Shown here: positions 1-5,827 of the stretch, in pieces
How positions within the stretch are numbered: position 1 is the first letter of the stretch
Layout of the letters: every line of letters starts with the position of its first letter
Assembly (NCBI GenBank): GCA_964575975.1
Contig: CAZNTU010000308.1
Coordinates: forward strand, 1 to 5,935
Direction of reading: 5' to 3'
Source: G963674505 sp964575975
GTDB taxonomy: Bacteria; Desulfobacterota; Desulfobacteria; Desulfobacterales; SKZT01
Length of the DNA stretch: 5,935 nucleotides
The notes under the pieces: generated by a model
Databases searched by the model: none
The model's input: only the letters and a program-made list of their open reading frames with translations
What the model was told of the DNA's origin: nothing
Translations under genes and position numbers: made by a program

Positions 1-2544
1 ATGGAAAAAACAAAATCCTCCAGCGCCTTCATCGGCATGAAATGGCACGCGAAATTCTGCCGGAGCATCATAAAACGGTCCGGAAACCAGGCCTTGGTCC
101 TCGTGCTGTGCGTCGCGCTTTCCGTCGTGACGCTGGCGGCCTTGTCAAGCTTCGCGGAAAGCACAAACCGCTCTATTTTGAACGACGCAAGAAGTCTCCA
201 TGCTTCGGACATCATCCTGCACTCCAATTATCCCTTCGAGCCGTCCCTGCTGGAAGCGGTCGAACGGACGAAAAGCCGGTTCGACACGCAAAGCGCGAGA
301 GTTTATTCGTTCTATTCCGTGGTCAGAAGCCCGGACGGGGAAAATTCACTCCTGGTGGGAATCAAGGCCCCCGAGAAGGGCTACCCGTTCTACGGCGAGG
401 CGAAGCTTGCTTCCGGGAGAGATTTTTCCGATGTCCTGGCCCCCGGGTCCGCCATTGTCGAACCGTCGGCGCTGGAGAGACTGGGGCTTGGAATCGGCGA
501 TGAAATTCTGGTGGGAAAGGCCAGTCTGACGATTGCCGACGCGATTCTGTCGGAACCGGACCGTCCCGTGAATCTTTTCTCCCTTGGCCCGAGGGCTTTC
601 GTGTCGTTCGAGGATTTGGACAAGCTCGATCTGGTCACCAAGGCAAGCCGGGTCAACTACAGGCTGCTCGTGAAAGTACACGACCCCGCAAAACTGCCCG
701 ATGCATTCGAGGCCTTGAAAAACGCCGCAGGAGACCGCGTGGGAATCGACACGTTCGAAACCGCCCGCTCCAGCGTGAAACGCTTTTTCAACAACTTCGT
801 CTTTTTCCTCAATCTGACCGGGATTTTCACTCTGTTGCTGGCGGGAATCGGCATTCGGAGCACCGTGGAGGCTCTCCTGCGAGAGGAAACGGATTCCATG
901 GCCATTTTGAAGACCCTCGGGGCGAAAAGCCGCTTCATCCTGTTCAACTACGCTCTCGTGGTAGTAACGTTGGGCGTGGCGGGGGCGATTCTGGGACTGG
1001 CGGCGGGTCTTGCGCTTCAGAGCTATCTTCCGGTCATGTTCGCGGATTTTCTTCCGGAATCTTTGGAAATCGAGGTTTCCGTCGGAGGAGTCGCCCGAGG
1101 GCTCGCGCTGGGAATACTGTCGGCGGCTCTTTTCGCGTTCCTGCCGTTGCTTCGCCTGAGGGATGTCAAGCCCACCGCGATCTTCAGAAAGGAACCTCCC
1201 CGGCAAAAAAAGGACGTCGCGTTTTTCGCCGCCGCCTTTTTCATCGCGTGCGTGTTTTCGGCTCTCGTTTTGTGGCAGCTGAACGAAATAGAATTGGGGC
1301 TCTATTACATTCCGGGATTCGTCGGATTCATTCTGGTCGCAACTCTGTCGGCCCAGGCGGCGCTGTGGGGGCTCAAAAAAATCAGGTTTCGCTCCCTCGT
1401 TTTGCGACAGGCGGTCAGAGGGCTCTATCGTCCTGGAAACGCGACCGCCGCCACCGTAGTCACGCTGTCCGCCTCGCTCTCCCTGCTGTTCTGCATCTAT
1501 ATCGTGGAAAGAAACATAGACGATTCATTCGTGAAATCCTTCCCCGAAAATTCCCCCAACCTGTTCTTAGTGAACATCCTTCCCGATCAGAAGGAAAATT
1601 TTCCCGAAGTCGCCGGAATCCACCCGGAGTTTTACCCCATCGTCAGGGCCAGGATAGAGTCGATCAACGGCGAACCCATAGACGCCGAACGGGAGAGGGA
1701 AAGAAGGGGGGACAACCTGGCGAGGTCTTTCAACCTGACGTATCGGGAGACTCTTTTGGAGGATGAAAAGATAATCCGGGGGGAGGGGTTGTTCGGCGAC
1801 GGGTTCTCAGAGGAAGAGCCGCCGCCGGTTTCCGTTTTGGACCAGGTCGCGGAGATAAGCGACATGAAAATCGGCGACACCATCGGATTCGACATACAAG
1901 GGATTCCGCTGGCGGCGAAAATTTCGAGCATCCGGACCCGAACGAGGGAGGCGCTGGGGCCGTATTTCTATTTCGTGTTCCCCGAATCGGTCCTGAAGAG
2001 CGCGCCGCACACATTTTTCACGGCGGCGAGGGTAGGGGAGGATCAGGTCGCTCCCATGCAGAACCGGGTTGTTTCGGCCTTTCCGAACGTCAGCGTGATC
2101 GACTTGTCCCAAACCATCCGGAAATTTTCGGAGCTGATCGAAAAACTGACCGGCATCGTCCGGTTCTTTTCCGCTTTCAGCATTCTGGCCGGGTTCCTGA
2201 TCATCGTCGGCGCGATATTCGCCACGCGTTTAGCCCGCATACGGGAAGCCGTCTATTTCAAGGTGCTGGGGGCCAAGCGCGTTTTCATTCTAGAAATATT
2301 CGGCTTGGAAAACATGATGATCGGACTGATCAGCGCGACACTGGGGTTGATTTTGGCCCAGGTCGCCGCTATGATAATCAGCTTGAGGGTTTTGGATATT
2401 TCCCACGATCCTTGCCCGGTCGCCTGCGTTGCGATGGCGGCCGGATTTTCCCTGGCGACGGCCCTGATCGGAACGGCCATGTCGGCGGAAATCCTGAGGC
2501 TGAAGCCGGCGGAGTTCTTGCGGGAGAGGGAAGAAAACGGATAG
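1..2544 (+). CDS. ybbP: YbbP-type ABC transporter permease (FtsX/MacB-like, two FtsX domains)
   Basis: This 847-residue inner-membrane protein is the permease of a YbbA-YbbP type ABC system of the LolCDE/MacB superfamily, whose members extract or move lipids, lipoproteins or peptides at the outer face of the inner membrane rather than importing solutes; its substrate cannot be told from sequence. Hydrophobic stretches suggest ten membrane segments: near residues 31-52, then 264-285, 313-340, 365-386, 406-426, 432-457, 481-502, and finally 719-741, 766-798 and 804-828. Two large soluble, presumably periplasmic, domains lie at about 53-260 and 503-718. Cytoplasmic coupling-helix motifs occur twice: MAILKTLGAKS near 300 and EAVYFKVLGAKR near 749. 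The length is close to E. coli YbbP (about 804). ATG is the first base of the window, so no ribosome site can be checked; Met13 is a weaker alternative. The ATPase is expected immediately upstream, and a TesA-like enzyme, the usual neighbour, lies 2.1 kb downstream. The family call is firm; the exact function is inferred. Confidence 0.88.
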   Translation: MEKTKSSSAFIGMKWHAKFCRSIIKRSGNQALVLVLCVALSVVTLAALSSFAESTNRSILNDARSLHASDIILHSNYPFEPSLLEAVERTKSRFDTQSARVYSFYSVVRSPDGENSLLVGIKAPEKGYPFYGEAKLASGRDFSDVLAPGSAIVEPSALERLGLGIGDEILVGKASLTIADAILSEPDRPVNLFSLGPRAFVSFEDLDKLDLVTKASRVNYRLLVKVHDPAKLPDAFEALKNAAGDRVGIDTFETARSSVKRFFNNFVFFLNLTGIFTLLLAGIGIRSTVEALLREETDSMAILKTLGAKSRFILFNYALVVVTLGVAGAILGLAAGLALQSYLPVMFADFLPESLEIEVSVGGVARGLALGILSAALFAFLPLLRLRDVKPTAIFRKEPPRQKKDVAFFAAAFFIACVFSALVLWQLNEIELGLYYIPGFVGFILVATLSAQAALWGLKKIRFRSLVLRQAVRGLYRPGNATAATVVTLSASLSLLFCIYIVERNIDDSFVKSFPENSPNLFLVNILPDQKENFPEVAGIHPEFYPIVRARIESINGEPIDAERERERRGDNLARSFNLTYRETLLEDEKIIRGEGLFGDGFSEEEPPPVSVLDQVAEISDMKIGDTIGFDIQGIPLAAKISSIRTRTREALGPYFYFVFPESVLKSAPHTFFTAARVGEDQVAPMQNRVVSAFPNVSVIDLSQTIRKFSELIEKLTGIVRFFSAFSILAGFLIIVGAIFATRLARIREAVYFKVLGAKRVFILEIFGLENMMIGLISATLGLILAQVAAMIISLRVLDISHDPCPVACVAMAAGFSLATALIGTAMSAEILRLKPAEFLREREENG

Positions 2545-2558
2545 GGTGCGGTGTTCAT

Positions 2559-2597
2559 GGCCCGCCCCTGCCTGGAGTATCCGAGCAGGAACGGGCC
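2559..2597 (-). terminator. Long hairpin between converging ybbP and esterase genes
   Basis: An extended inverted repeat fills most of the 63-base gap between the stop of the permease gene (2544) and the stop of the minus-strand esterase (2608-2610). Arms are GGCCCG (2559-2564) with CGGGCC (2592-2597), CCTGC (2567-2571) with GCAGG (2585-2589), and GGA (2574-2576) with TCC (2580-2582), closing on a three-base loop. On the minus-strand RNA three of the four intervening mismatches become G-U wobbles, leaving one mismatch, so the fold is stronger for the esterase transcript. No T-run follows on either strand, so this is a 3'-end or factor-assisted terminator candidate rather than a canonical intrinsic terminator. 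Confidence 0.5.
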
Positions 2598-2607
2598 GGA
2601 AAAGCAT

Positions 2608-3948
2608 TTACGAAACCAGACTCTTCGGATGTTCGTAGAAGAAGCGGAGCATTTCCTGCGAGGCGTCGGGGCCTTTGGGATCGGTATAGGAACCGCGGGA
2701 GCTTCCGCCCGACCAGGCATGGCCTGCGCCGTGTACCAACCAGTGTTCCACGACTGGCTGTCCGCTCGCGTCGCGATAGGTTGTGCGCGTATAGGCATGG
2801 CCGAGAGGGACGTTTCCCTGCTCCACGCTCGCGCGCGGAGCGGAGCCGTCCTCGGGCCATGTCTCCGGCCCGGCATGGGACGTCGCGCATTGGGCGATCA
2901 CTTTGTCGCCGTTGCACGGATGCACCGTCGTATCCTGGTCTCCGTGGAACACGATGGCGGGGACGAGCGTTATGCACGGCCGAGAGTCGGGCGCGCCCGC
3001 GGTATGCAAACCGAGGGAGACCCCTTGGTGCAGACCGAGGGAGACCCCTGGGCCGCCATGCATTGCGCCGAGCGCGGACGGAAGATCCTGCGCGATTGCA
3101 TAGGCAAGCCCGGAATGGATGCCGACCGCCGCGTAAAGATCCGGGTAGGTCATCGCCATCGTCATCGCCATCGCCCCGCCGGCCGACATCCCCGCCACAT
3201 AGACCCGTCGCTCGTCAATCCGATAAGTATCCATGATCTGTCGGGTAATCCCGGCAATAATGGACGGTTCTCCGTCGTCGCGTCGCTGGTCGGCCTTTTC
3301 GAACCAGTTCCAGCATTTCGAGCCGTTGGCGGCGGAAGACTGGGCCGGATAGGCGACAAAGCAACGATGCTCTTCCGCGAGCGCGTTCATGCGGGTGCCG
3401 GCGGCGAAATCGTCGGGATTTTGCGTACACCCGTGAAGCATGACCACCAGAGGCAACGGCCGACCGTCATAGCTGCCGGGAACATACAGCTTGTAGCTGC
3501 GCGTACCCGCGTGATTGGTAAACGAGCCGGAGATAAATCGCCCTCCGTCCGGCACGATTTCGGAGGGGGTTCGTTCCGGGACGGGGTCTGACCAAGGCTT
3601 TGGTCTGCGGAGTTCGCGCCATTGCTTGCGCAGGCCGGCGGCGAAGGGCGGCGGGATCATGCGTTCACGGTTCGCAGGTCCGGGGTCGGCTTCCCTATGT
3701 ATTCCGCTCGCCGCAGGGCCGACTAAAAAACGCCGCTGCGGCTCCTTCGCGTACTTCCCCGGCTCTTCGAAAACACGCAAGCCCCTCTTGAAGTCCCTAT
3801 CCGCCGCTTTGCGCGGGTCCTCGGCCGCGGATTCCGGCCCCGGCCCGCCTTGCAGCGCGCGTTGAATAATCGCAACCGCCTCTTGCAGTTGCCCCGCGCG
3901 AGTCAACCGGGTCGCTTCGCGCATTCCTGTATCTATTTTTTCCTTCAT
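2608..3948 (-). CDS. PHB depolymerase family esterase (alpha/beta-hydrolase)
   Basis: A 446-residue serine esterase of the short-chain polyhydroxyalkanoate depolymerase family (Esterase_phd type), predicted to hydrolyse polyhydroxybutyrate or related esters. The catalytic domain spans about residues 135-440. It shows the oxyanion-hole motif HGCTQNPDDF (172-181), the lipase box GMSAG with nucleophile Ser255, an Asp in HGDQDTTVHP (probably Asp339), and the catalytic His410 in GAGHAW. No signal peptide or membrane segment is visible, so a cytoplasmic location or an unrecognised export route are both open. Residues 1-35 look helical and match the N-terminal style of the family; residues about 51-97 look foreign to it and carry a DNA hairpin. 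An eight-residue tandem repeat (GVSLGLH-Q/T) lies at 301-316. The ATG is preceded by AGGAG at a spacing of about 10 bases. The gene follows a ribbon-helix-helix regulator by 35 bases, probably in one operon. Sampled 60-base lines are about 67-70% G+C, against about 43-55% in the upstream permease gene. True substrate is unproven. Confidence 0.86.
   Translation of the reverse strand: MKEKIDTGMREATRLTRAGQLQEAVAIIQRALQGGPGPESAAEDPRKAADRDFKRGLRVFEEPGKYAKEPQRRFLVGPAASGIHREADPGPANRERMIPPPFAAGLRKQWRELRRPKPWSDPVPERTPSEIVPDGGRFISGSFTNHAGTRSYKLYVPGSYDGRPLPLVVMLHGCTQNPDDFAAGTRMNALAEEHRCFVAYPAQSSAANGSKCWNWFEKADQRRDDGEPSIIAGITRQIMDTYRIDERRVYVAGMSAGGAMAMTMAMTYPDLYAAVGIHSGLAYAIAQDLPSALGAMHGGPGVSLGLHQGVSLGLHTAGAPDSRPCITLVPAIVFHGDQDTTVHPCNGDKVIAQCATSHAGPETWPEDGSAPRASVEQGNVPLGHAYTRTTYRDASGQPVVEHWLVHGAGHAWSGGSSRGSYTDPKGPDASQEMLRFFYEHPKSLVS
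3005..3052 (-). repeat. 24-bp in-frame tandem duplication inside the esterase gene
   Basis: Two adjacent 24-base units, 3005-3028 and 3029-3052, match at 22 of 24 positions (differences at 3009/3033 and 3026/3050). On the coding strand they give GVSLGLHT and GVSLGLHQ side by side, in the variable loop between the lipase-box region and the catalytic Asp. Being a multiple of three, the duplication keeps the reading frame. The near identity suggests it is recent, probably from replication slippage. Confidence 0.85.
3658..3798 (-). repeat. Suspected inserted element in the esterase N-terminal linker
   Basis: This stretch encodes about residues 51-97 of the esterase, a charged Arg/Pro/Glu-rich segment lying between the conserved N-terminal helix and the catalytic domain. 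As I recall the family, it has no counterpart there. It contains a strong DNA inverted repeat at 3710-3742: GCCGCAG (3710-3716) pairs with CTGCGGC (3736-3742), and GGC (3717-3719) with GCC (3732-3734) after one bulged base. Stem-loop content and in-frame placement resemble small palindromic elements known to insert in coding regions, such as the Rickettsia palindromic elements. The boundaries are approximate and the mobile nature is inference; no second copy exists in this window. Confidence 0.35.
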
Positions 3949-3983
3949 TGTCGAAAGTCTCCTCGTTTGTAACGCAATGCCGG

Positions 3984-4400
3984 TCAGTGGATACGATCCG
4001 CCAAGGCGGCCTTGACCGACGGACTGGCATGCAATGCGCCCAGCACGACCATTGAGTCGATGGTTTCGCGGGCGAGTTCGGGGGATACGTCCTGGGCAAT
4101 GCTTACCAGGCCCAGTACCTGGATCCGAAGCGTCTGCCCGGCGGCCCGAACCTTCTCCAGATCGCGGCGGCTGTATTGCTGCAGTCCCAGAACAAAGGTC
4201 TTGCGAGCCACCGTTTCCCTGACCACTTCCGAATGGGTCGCCAACTGGTTGCGAATCGCCGTTCGGATCAGGTCCGTGCGGTTGGAATAAAAACCTTCCC
4301 GCACCAGCAAATCGATTTGTCCCAGATCGACCACTCCTATGTTGATGGTGATCTTTTCAGTGGTTTCGCCGGTTTTGGGTCGAAATTCATGTACGCTCAT
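3984..4400 (-). CDS. Ribbon-helix-helix (CopG-like) transcriptional regulator
   Basis: A 138-residue DNA-binding protein. The ribbon-helix-helix fold is seen as strand KITINIG (16-22), helix A about 24-36, the turn FYSNRTD (37-43) and helix B about 42-55. This matches CopG/NikR-type regulators, which dimerise and place the strand in the major groove. The C-terminal about 80 residues hold an imperfect repeat, VLGLVSIAQDVSPE (95-108) and VLGALHASPSVKAA (119-132). The region is positioned like the ligand domain of NikR but shows no matching His/Cys metal-site pattern. Start choice: an upstream ATG at 4406 directly abuts the AGGAGG ribosome site, whereas the ATG at 4400 lies six bases from it, so 4400 is taken. 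The downstream gene is a PHB-depolymerase-like esterase 35 bases away; I know such regulator-depolymerase pairs from other proteobacteria. Autoregulation is inferred from an inverted repeat over its promoter. The inducing signal is unknown. Confidence 0.8.
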   Translation of the reverse strand: MSVHEFRPKTGETTEKITINIGVVDLGQIDLLVREGFYSNRTDLIRTAIRNQLATHSEVVRETVARKTFVLGLQQYSRRDLEKVRAAGQTLRIQVLGLVSIAQDVSPELARETIDSMVVLGALHASPSVKAALADRIH

Positions 4401-4414
4401 TTCCATCCTCCTAT

Positions 4415-4428
4415 CATCCGTATGGATG
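4415..4428. promoter_or_regulatory. Candidate operator for the RHH regulator
   Basis: Inverted repeat CATCC-GTAT-GGATG, five-base perfect arms around four bases. It lies just downstream of the candidate -10 element (4431-4436), at the expected transcription start of the minus-strand operon and just upstream of its AGGAGG site. Ribbon-helix-helix proteins typically bind short inverted or direct repeats over their own promoters. The repeat is seen directly; binding is inferred. Confidence 0.4.
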
Positions 4429-4430
4429 GT

Positions 4431-4459
4431 AAGCTACGGTCGCATGGCAACGTTGTCAA
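4431..4459 (-). promoter_or_regulatory. Candidate sigma-70 promoter of the regulator-esterase operon
   Basis: On the minus strand a perfect TTGACA (-35, plus-strand positions 4454-4459) is followed after exactly 17 bases by TAGCTT (-10, 4431-4436, three of six consensus matches). The predicted start falls within or next to the inverted repeat at 4415-4428, roughly 10-25 bases before the regulator gene. The -35 and spacing are excellent, the -10 is weak, which fits a repressible promoter. Confidence 0.55.
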
Positions 4460-4570
4460 GCCGGGTCTGAAGCGTCGCGGGTTTTCGTTCGAAAAAGGAG
4501 ACTCCGGATCCACATGGCGGCTCCCGGACCCGCATTGCGTCTGGTGCCGACATGAAGCGGCGAATGCCGG

Positions 4571-4647
4571 ATAATATATTGATTCATTCGTTTTTTTTCT
4601 TTATTGTAAACGTTCAAAATTTACGATTTCATTGCCCATACAGGAGC
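4571..4647 (+). promoter_or_regulatory. AT-rich leader and candidate promoter of the TesA-like gene
   Basis: Bases 4571-4640 contain only 16 G/C in 70, far below the flanking sequence. Within it TTGATT (4579-4584) and TATTGT (4602-4607), each four of six consensus matches, are separated by 17 bases, placing a start near 4614. A further inverted repeat, GTAAA (4606-4610) and TTTAC (4620-4624), overlaps that start and might be a regulator site. Low-G+C composition supports a promoter function; the exact boxes are uncertain. Confidence 0.4.
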
Positions 4648-5346
4648 ATGCGTGCAGTGCGGAAAATATGGAGAAAAACAAAATCGGGGGTCGCTTTCAA
4701 GATAATAATCGTCGTATTTTTCGCGATGGCGGGTTGTTCCGAGCCTTCTGGTCGGAGCAGCGGGGGGGAAAACGCCTCGAAGAAGACGGAGAAGGCGCCC
4801 GAAAAAGTGATCGTGGCGTTGGGGGACAGTCTGACGGAGGGCTACAACCTCGACCGGGAAAGTTCCTATCCGGCCATGCTCGAGAAAAAGCTACGGGAGA
4901 ACGGGTATAATTACAGGGTGGTCAACGCCGGCGTCAGCGGGGAAACCAGCGCCGGAACCCTGGCGAGAGTCCCTTGGATCATGTCGTTGAAACCGGATAT
5001 GGTCGTTTTGGAAACGGGGGCCAACGACGGCATGAGAGGCTTGGACCCGGAGTTGACCAAGGAAAACATCCGGAAGATTATCCTCAGGTTCAAGGGGGAA
5101 AACGTGCATGTCGTTTTGGCGGGCATGAAGATGTTTGAAAGCCTGGGGCGGGAGTATTCGGACAACTTCGACTCCATATATCCGGAGCTTGCGGAATCCG
5201 AAAACGTGGATTTCATTCCTTTCTTTCTGGAAGGCGTGGCCGGGGAGCCGGAACTCAACCAGTCCGACGGCATTCATCCCAACGAGAAAGGCAACGGGAT
5301 CGTCGCGGATCTTGTCTATCCGTACGTGGCAAGGGGGGATGTATGA
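4648..5346 (+). CDS. tesA: TesA-like SGNH esterase/lysophospholipase, predicted lipoprotein
   Basis: A 232-residue hydrolase of the SGNH/GDSL superfamily, resembling E. coli TesA (thioesterase I / lysophospholipase L1 / arylesterase). All four signature blocks are present: GDSLTEG with nucleophile Ser61, oxyanion Gly95 in NAGVSGETSAG, Asn126 in GANDG, and Asp207/His210 in DGIHPNEKG. The N-terminus has a basic stretch (2-18), a hydrophobic core (19-26) and a lipobox-like AMAGC with Cys30, then a Ser/Gly/Lys-rich linker to about 53. This predicts a lipidated envelope protein, although Met at the -3 position is unusual. Start is uncertain: AGGAG at 4642-4646 is only one base from the ATG at 4648 but ten from an in-frame GTG at 4657, which would give 229 residues. 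An ATG at 4552 would add 32 residues through the AT-rich promoter-like region and is disfavoured. TesA-like enzymes commonly neighbour YbbA-YbbP; here an opposed operon intervenes. Substrate is not determined by sequence. Confidence 0.85.
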   Translation: MRAVRKIWRKTKSGVAFKIIIVVFFAMAGCSEPSGRSSGGENASKKTEKAPEKVIVALGDSLTEGYNLDRESSYPAMLEKKLRENGYNYRVVNAGVSGETSAGTLARVPWIMSLKPDMVVLETGANDGMRGLDPELTKENIRKIILRFKGENVHVVLAGMKMFESLGREYSDNFDSIYPELAESENVDFIPFFLEGVAGEPELNQSDGIHPNEKGNGIVADLVYPYVARGDV

Positions 5347-5348
5347 AG

Positions 5349-5383
5349 CCGGGGCCGCTTCGAGCGCGCAAAGCGGGTCCCGG
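5349..5383 (+). terminator. Stem-loop immediately after the TesA-like gene
   Basis: A twelve-pair stem starts two bases after the tesA stop codon. CCGGGG (5349-5354) pairs with TCCCGG (5378-5383, one G-T wobble), and CCGCTT (5355-5360) with AAGCGG (5371-5376). There is one bulged base (5377) and a ten-base loop. No T-run follows, so it may be a leaky terminator or an RNA-stabilising structure that separates expression of tesA and the downstream stress-protein gene. Confidence 0.45.
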
Positions 5384-5422
5384 AACTCCGATTGTCGAAC
5401 CTGGGGCGCGCGCGAACTTGCA

Positions 5423-5428
5423 AGGAGG
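5423..5428 (+). promoter_or_regulatory. Strong ribosome-binding site of the universal stress protein gene
   Basis: AGGAGG lies exactly six bases before the ATG at 5435. It fixes the start, because the open frame itself runs upstream into the preceding gene to about 5135. Confidence 0.8.
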
Positions 5429-5434
5429 GGTTTT

Positions 5435-5827
5435 ATGAAAATGATGGTTTGTTACGACGGCACGAACTCGGCCAAGGAAGCTCTTCATCTCGCTTTGAAG
5501 CACGCCAGGGCTTTGGGCGCCTCGGTCCATGTCGTCGCGTCCATGCGCGCCGGAAACGAGAACCAAGTGTCCGAGATAGAGGAGGCGGAAAAAAGGCTGG
5601 AGTGGGCGAAATCGGTTTTCGACGACGAGGAGGTTCCCTGCGAAACCCACCTTCTGATACGGGGACTGCCGGCCGGAGAGGATTTGGTTCATTTCGCGGA
5701 AGACAACGGCGTTTCGGAAATGTACATCGGCGTCAAAAAACGCTCCAAGGTCGGGAAAATGCTGATGGGGTCCACGGCCCAGACAGTTATTTTGAATGCG
5801 CCGTGCCCGGTGATGACGGTCAAGTAG
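5435..5827 (+). CDS. Universal stress protein (UspA family), single domain
   Basis: A 130-residue cytoplasmic protein of the UspA alpha/beta Rossmann-like fold. The N-terminal strand MVCYDGTNSAKEAL (4-17) carries the conserved Asp8, and a mid-protein strand/loop LLIRGLPAGEDLVHFA precedes the last half. The C-terminal nucleotide-loop region runs IGVKKRSKVGKMLMGST (98-114), then NAPCPVMTV, the typical family ending. In the ATP-binding pattern G-x2-G-x9-G-[S/T] the first Gly (99) and the final Gly-Ser (112-113) are present, but the second Gly is Lys102, so ATP binding may be altered; such substitutions occur in many members. The start is well supported: AGGAGG at 5423-5428 lies six bases from the ATG, and upstream in-frame codons overlap tesA in another frame. 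The gene follows tesA by 88 bases with a stem-loop between them. A specific stress role cannot be assigned. Confidence 0.87.
   Translation: MKMMVCYDGTNSAKEALHLALKHARALGASVHVVASMRAGNENQVSEIEEAEKRLEWAKSVFDDEEVPCETHLLIRGLPAGEDLVHFAEDNGVSEMYIGVKKRSKVGKMLMGSTAQTVILNAPCPVMTVK

Noticed and set aside
346..1206. A 286-codon minus-strand open frame opposite the permease gene
   Set aside because: Low-complexity Arg/Gln-rich translation, no domain or ribosome site, and fully inside a well-supported permease gene.
3146..3172. Short repeated ATC/GCC codons giving MAMTMAMT after the lipase box
   Set aside because: The segment has the same length as in typical family members, so it is codon-level similarity and not an insertion.
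2551..3591. A 346-codon plus-strand open frame opposite the esterase gene
   Set aside because: It is Arg/Gly/His-rich with no recognisable domain and lies antisense to a gene with a full catalytic triad; long shadow frames are common in GC-rich DNA.
4482..4495. Inverted repeat TTTTCG-TT-CGAAAA in the divergent region
   Set aside because: Short arms with a two-base loop, away from both candidate promoters; too common by chance to call an operator.
4514..4555. A 13-residue leader-like open frame overlapping an upstream in-frame ATG of tesA in an ATGA arrangement
   Set aside because: The possible ribosome site AAGGAG is 13 bases away, and the upstream ATG is itself disfavoured as the tesA start; a chance frame is likelier.
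4552..4647. N-terminal extension of the TesA-like protein to ATG 4552
   Set aside because: It would translate the AT-rich promoter-like block, has no good ribosome site, and would push the signal sequence and lipobox inward.
5135..5434. Upstream extension of the stress-protein frame
   Set aside because: It overlaps tesA in another frame, and the strong AGGAGG site fixes the start at 5435 with a family-typical length.
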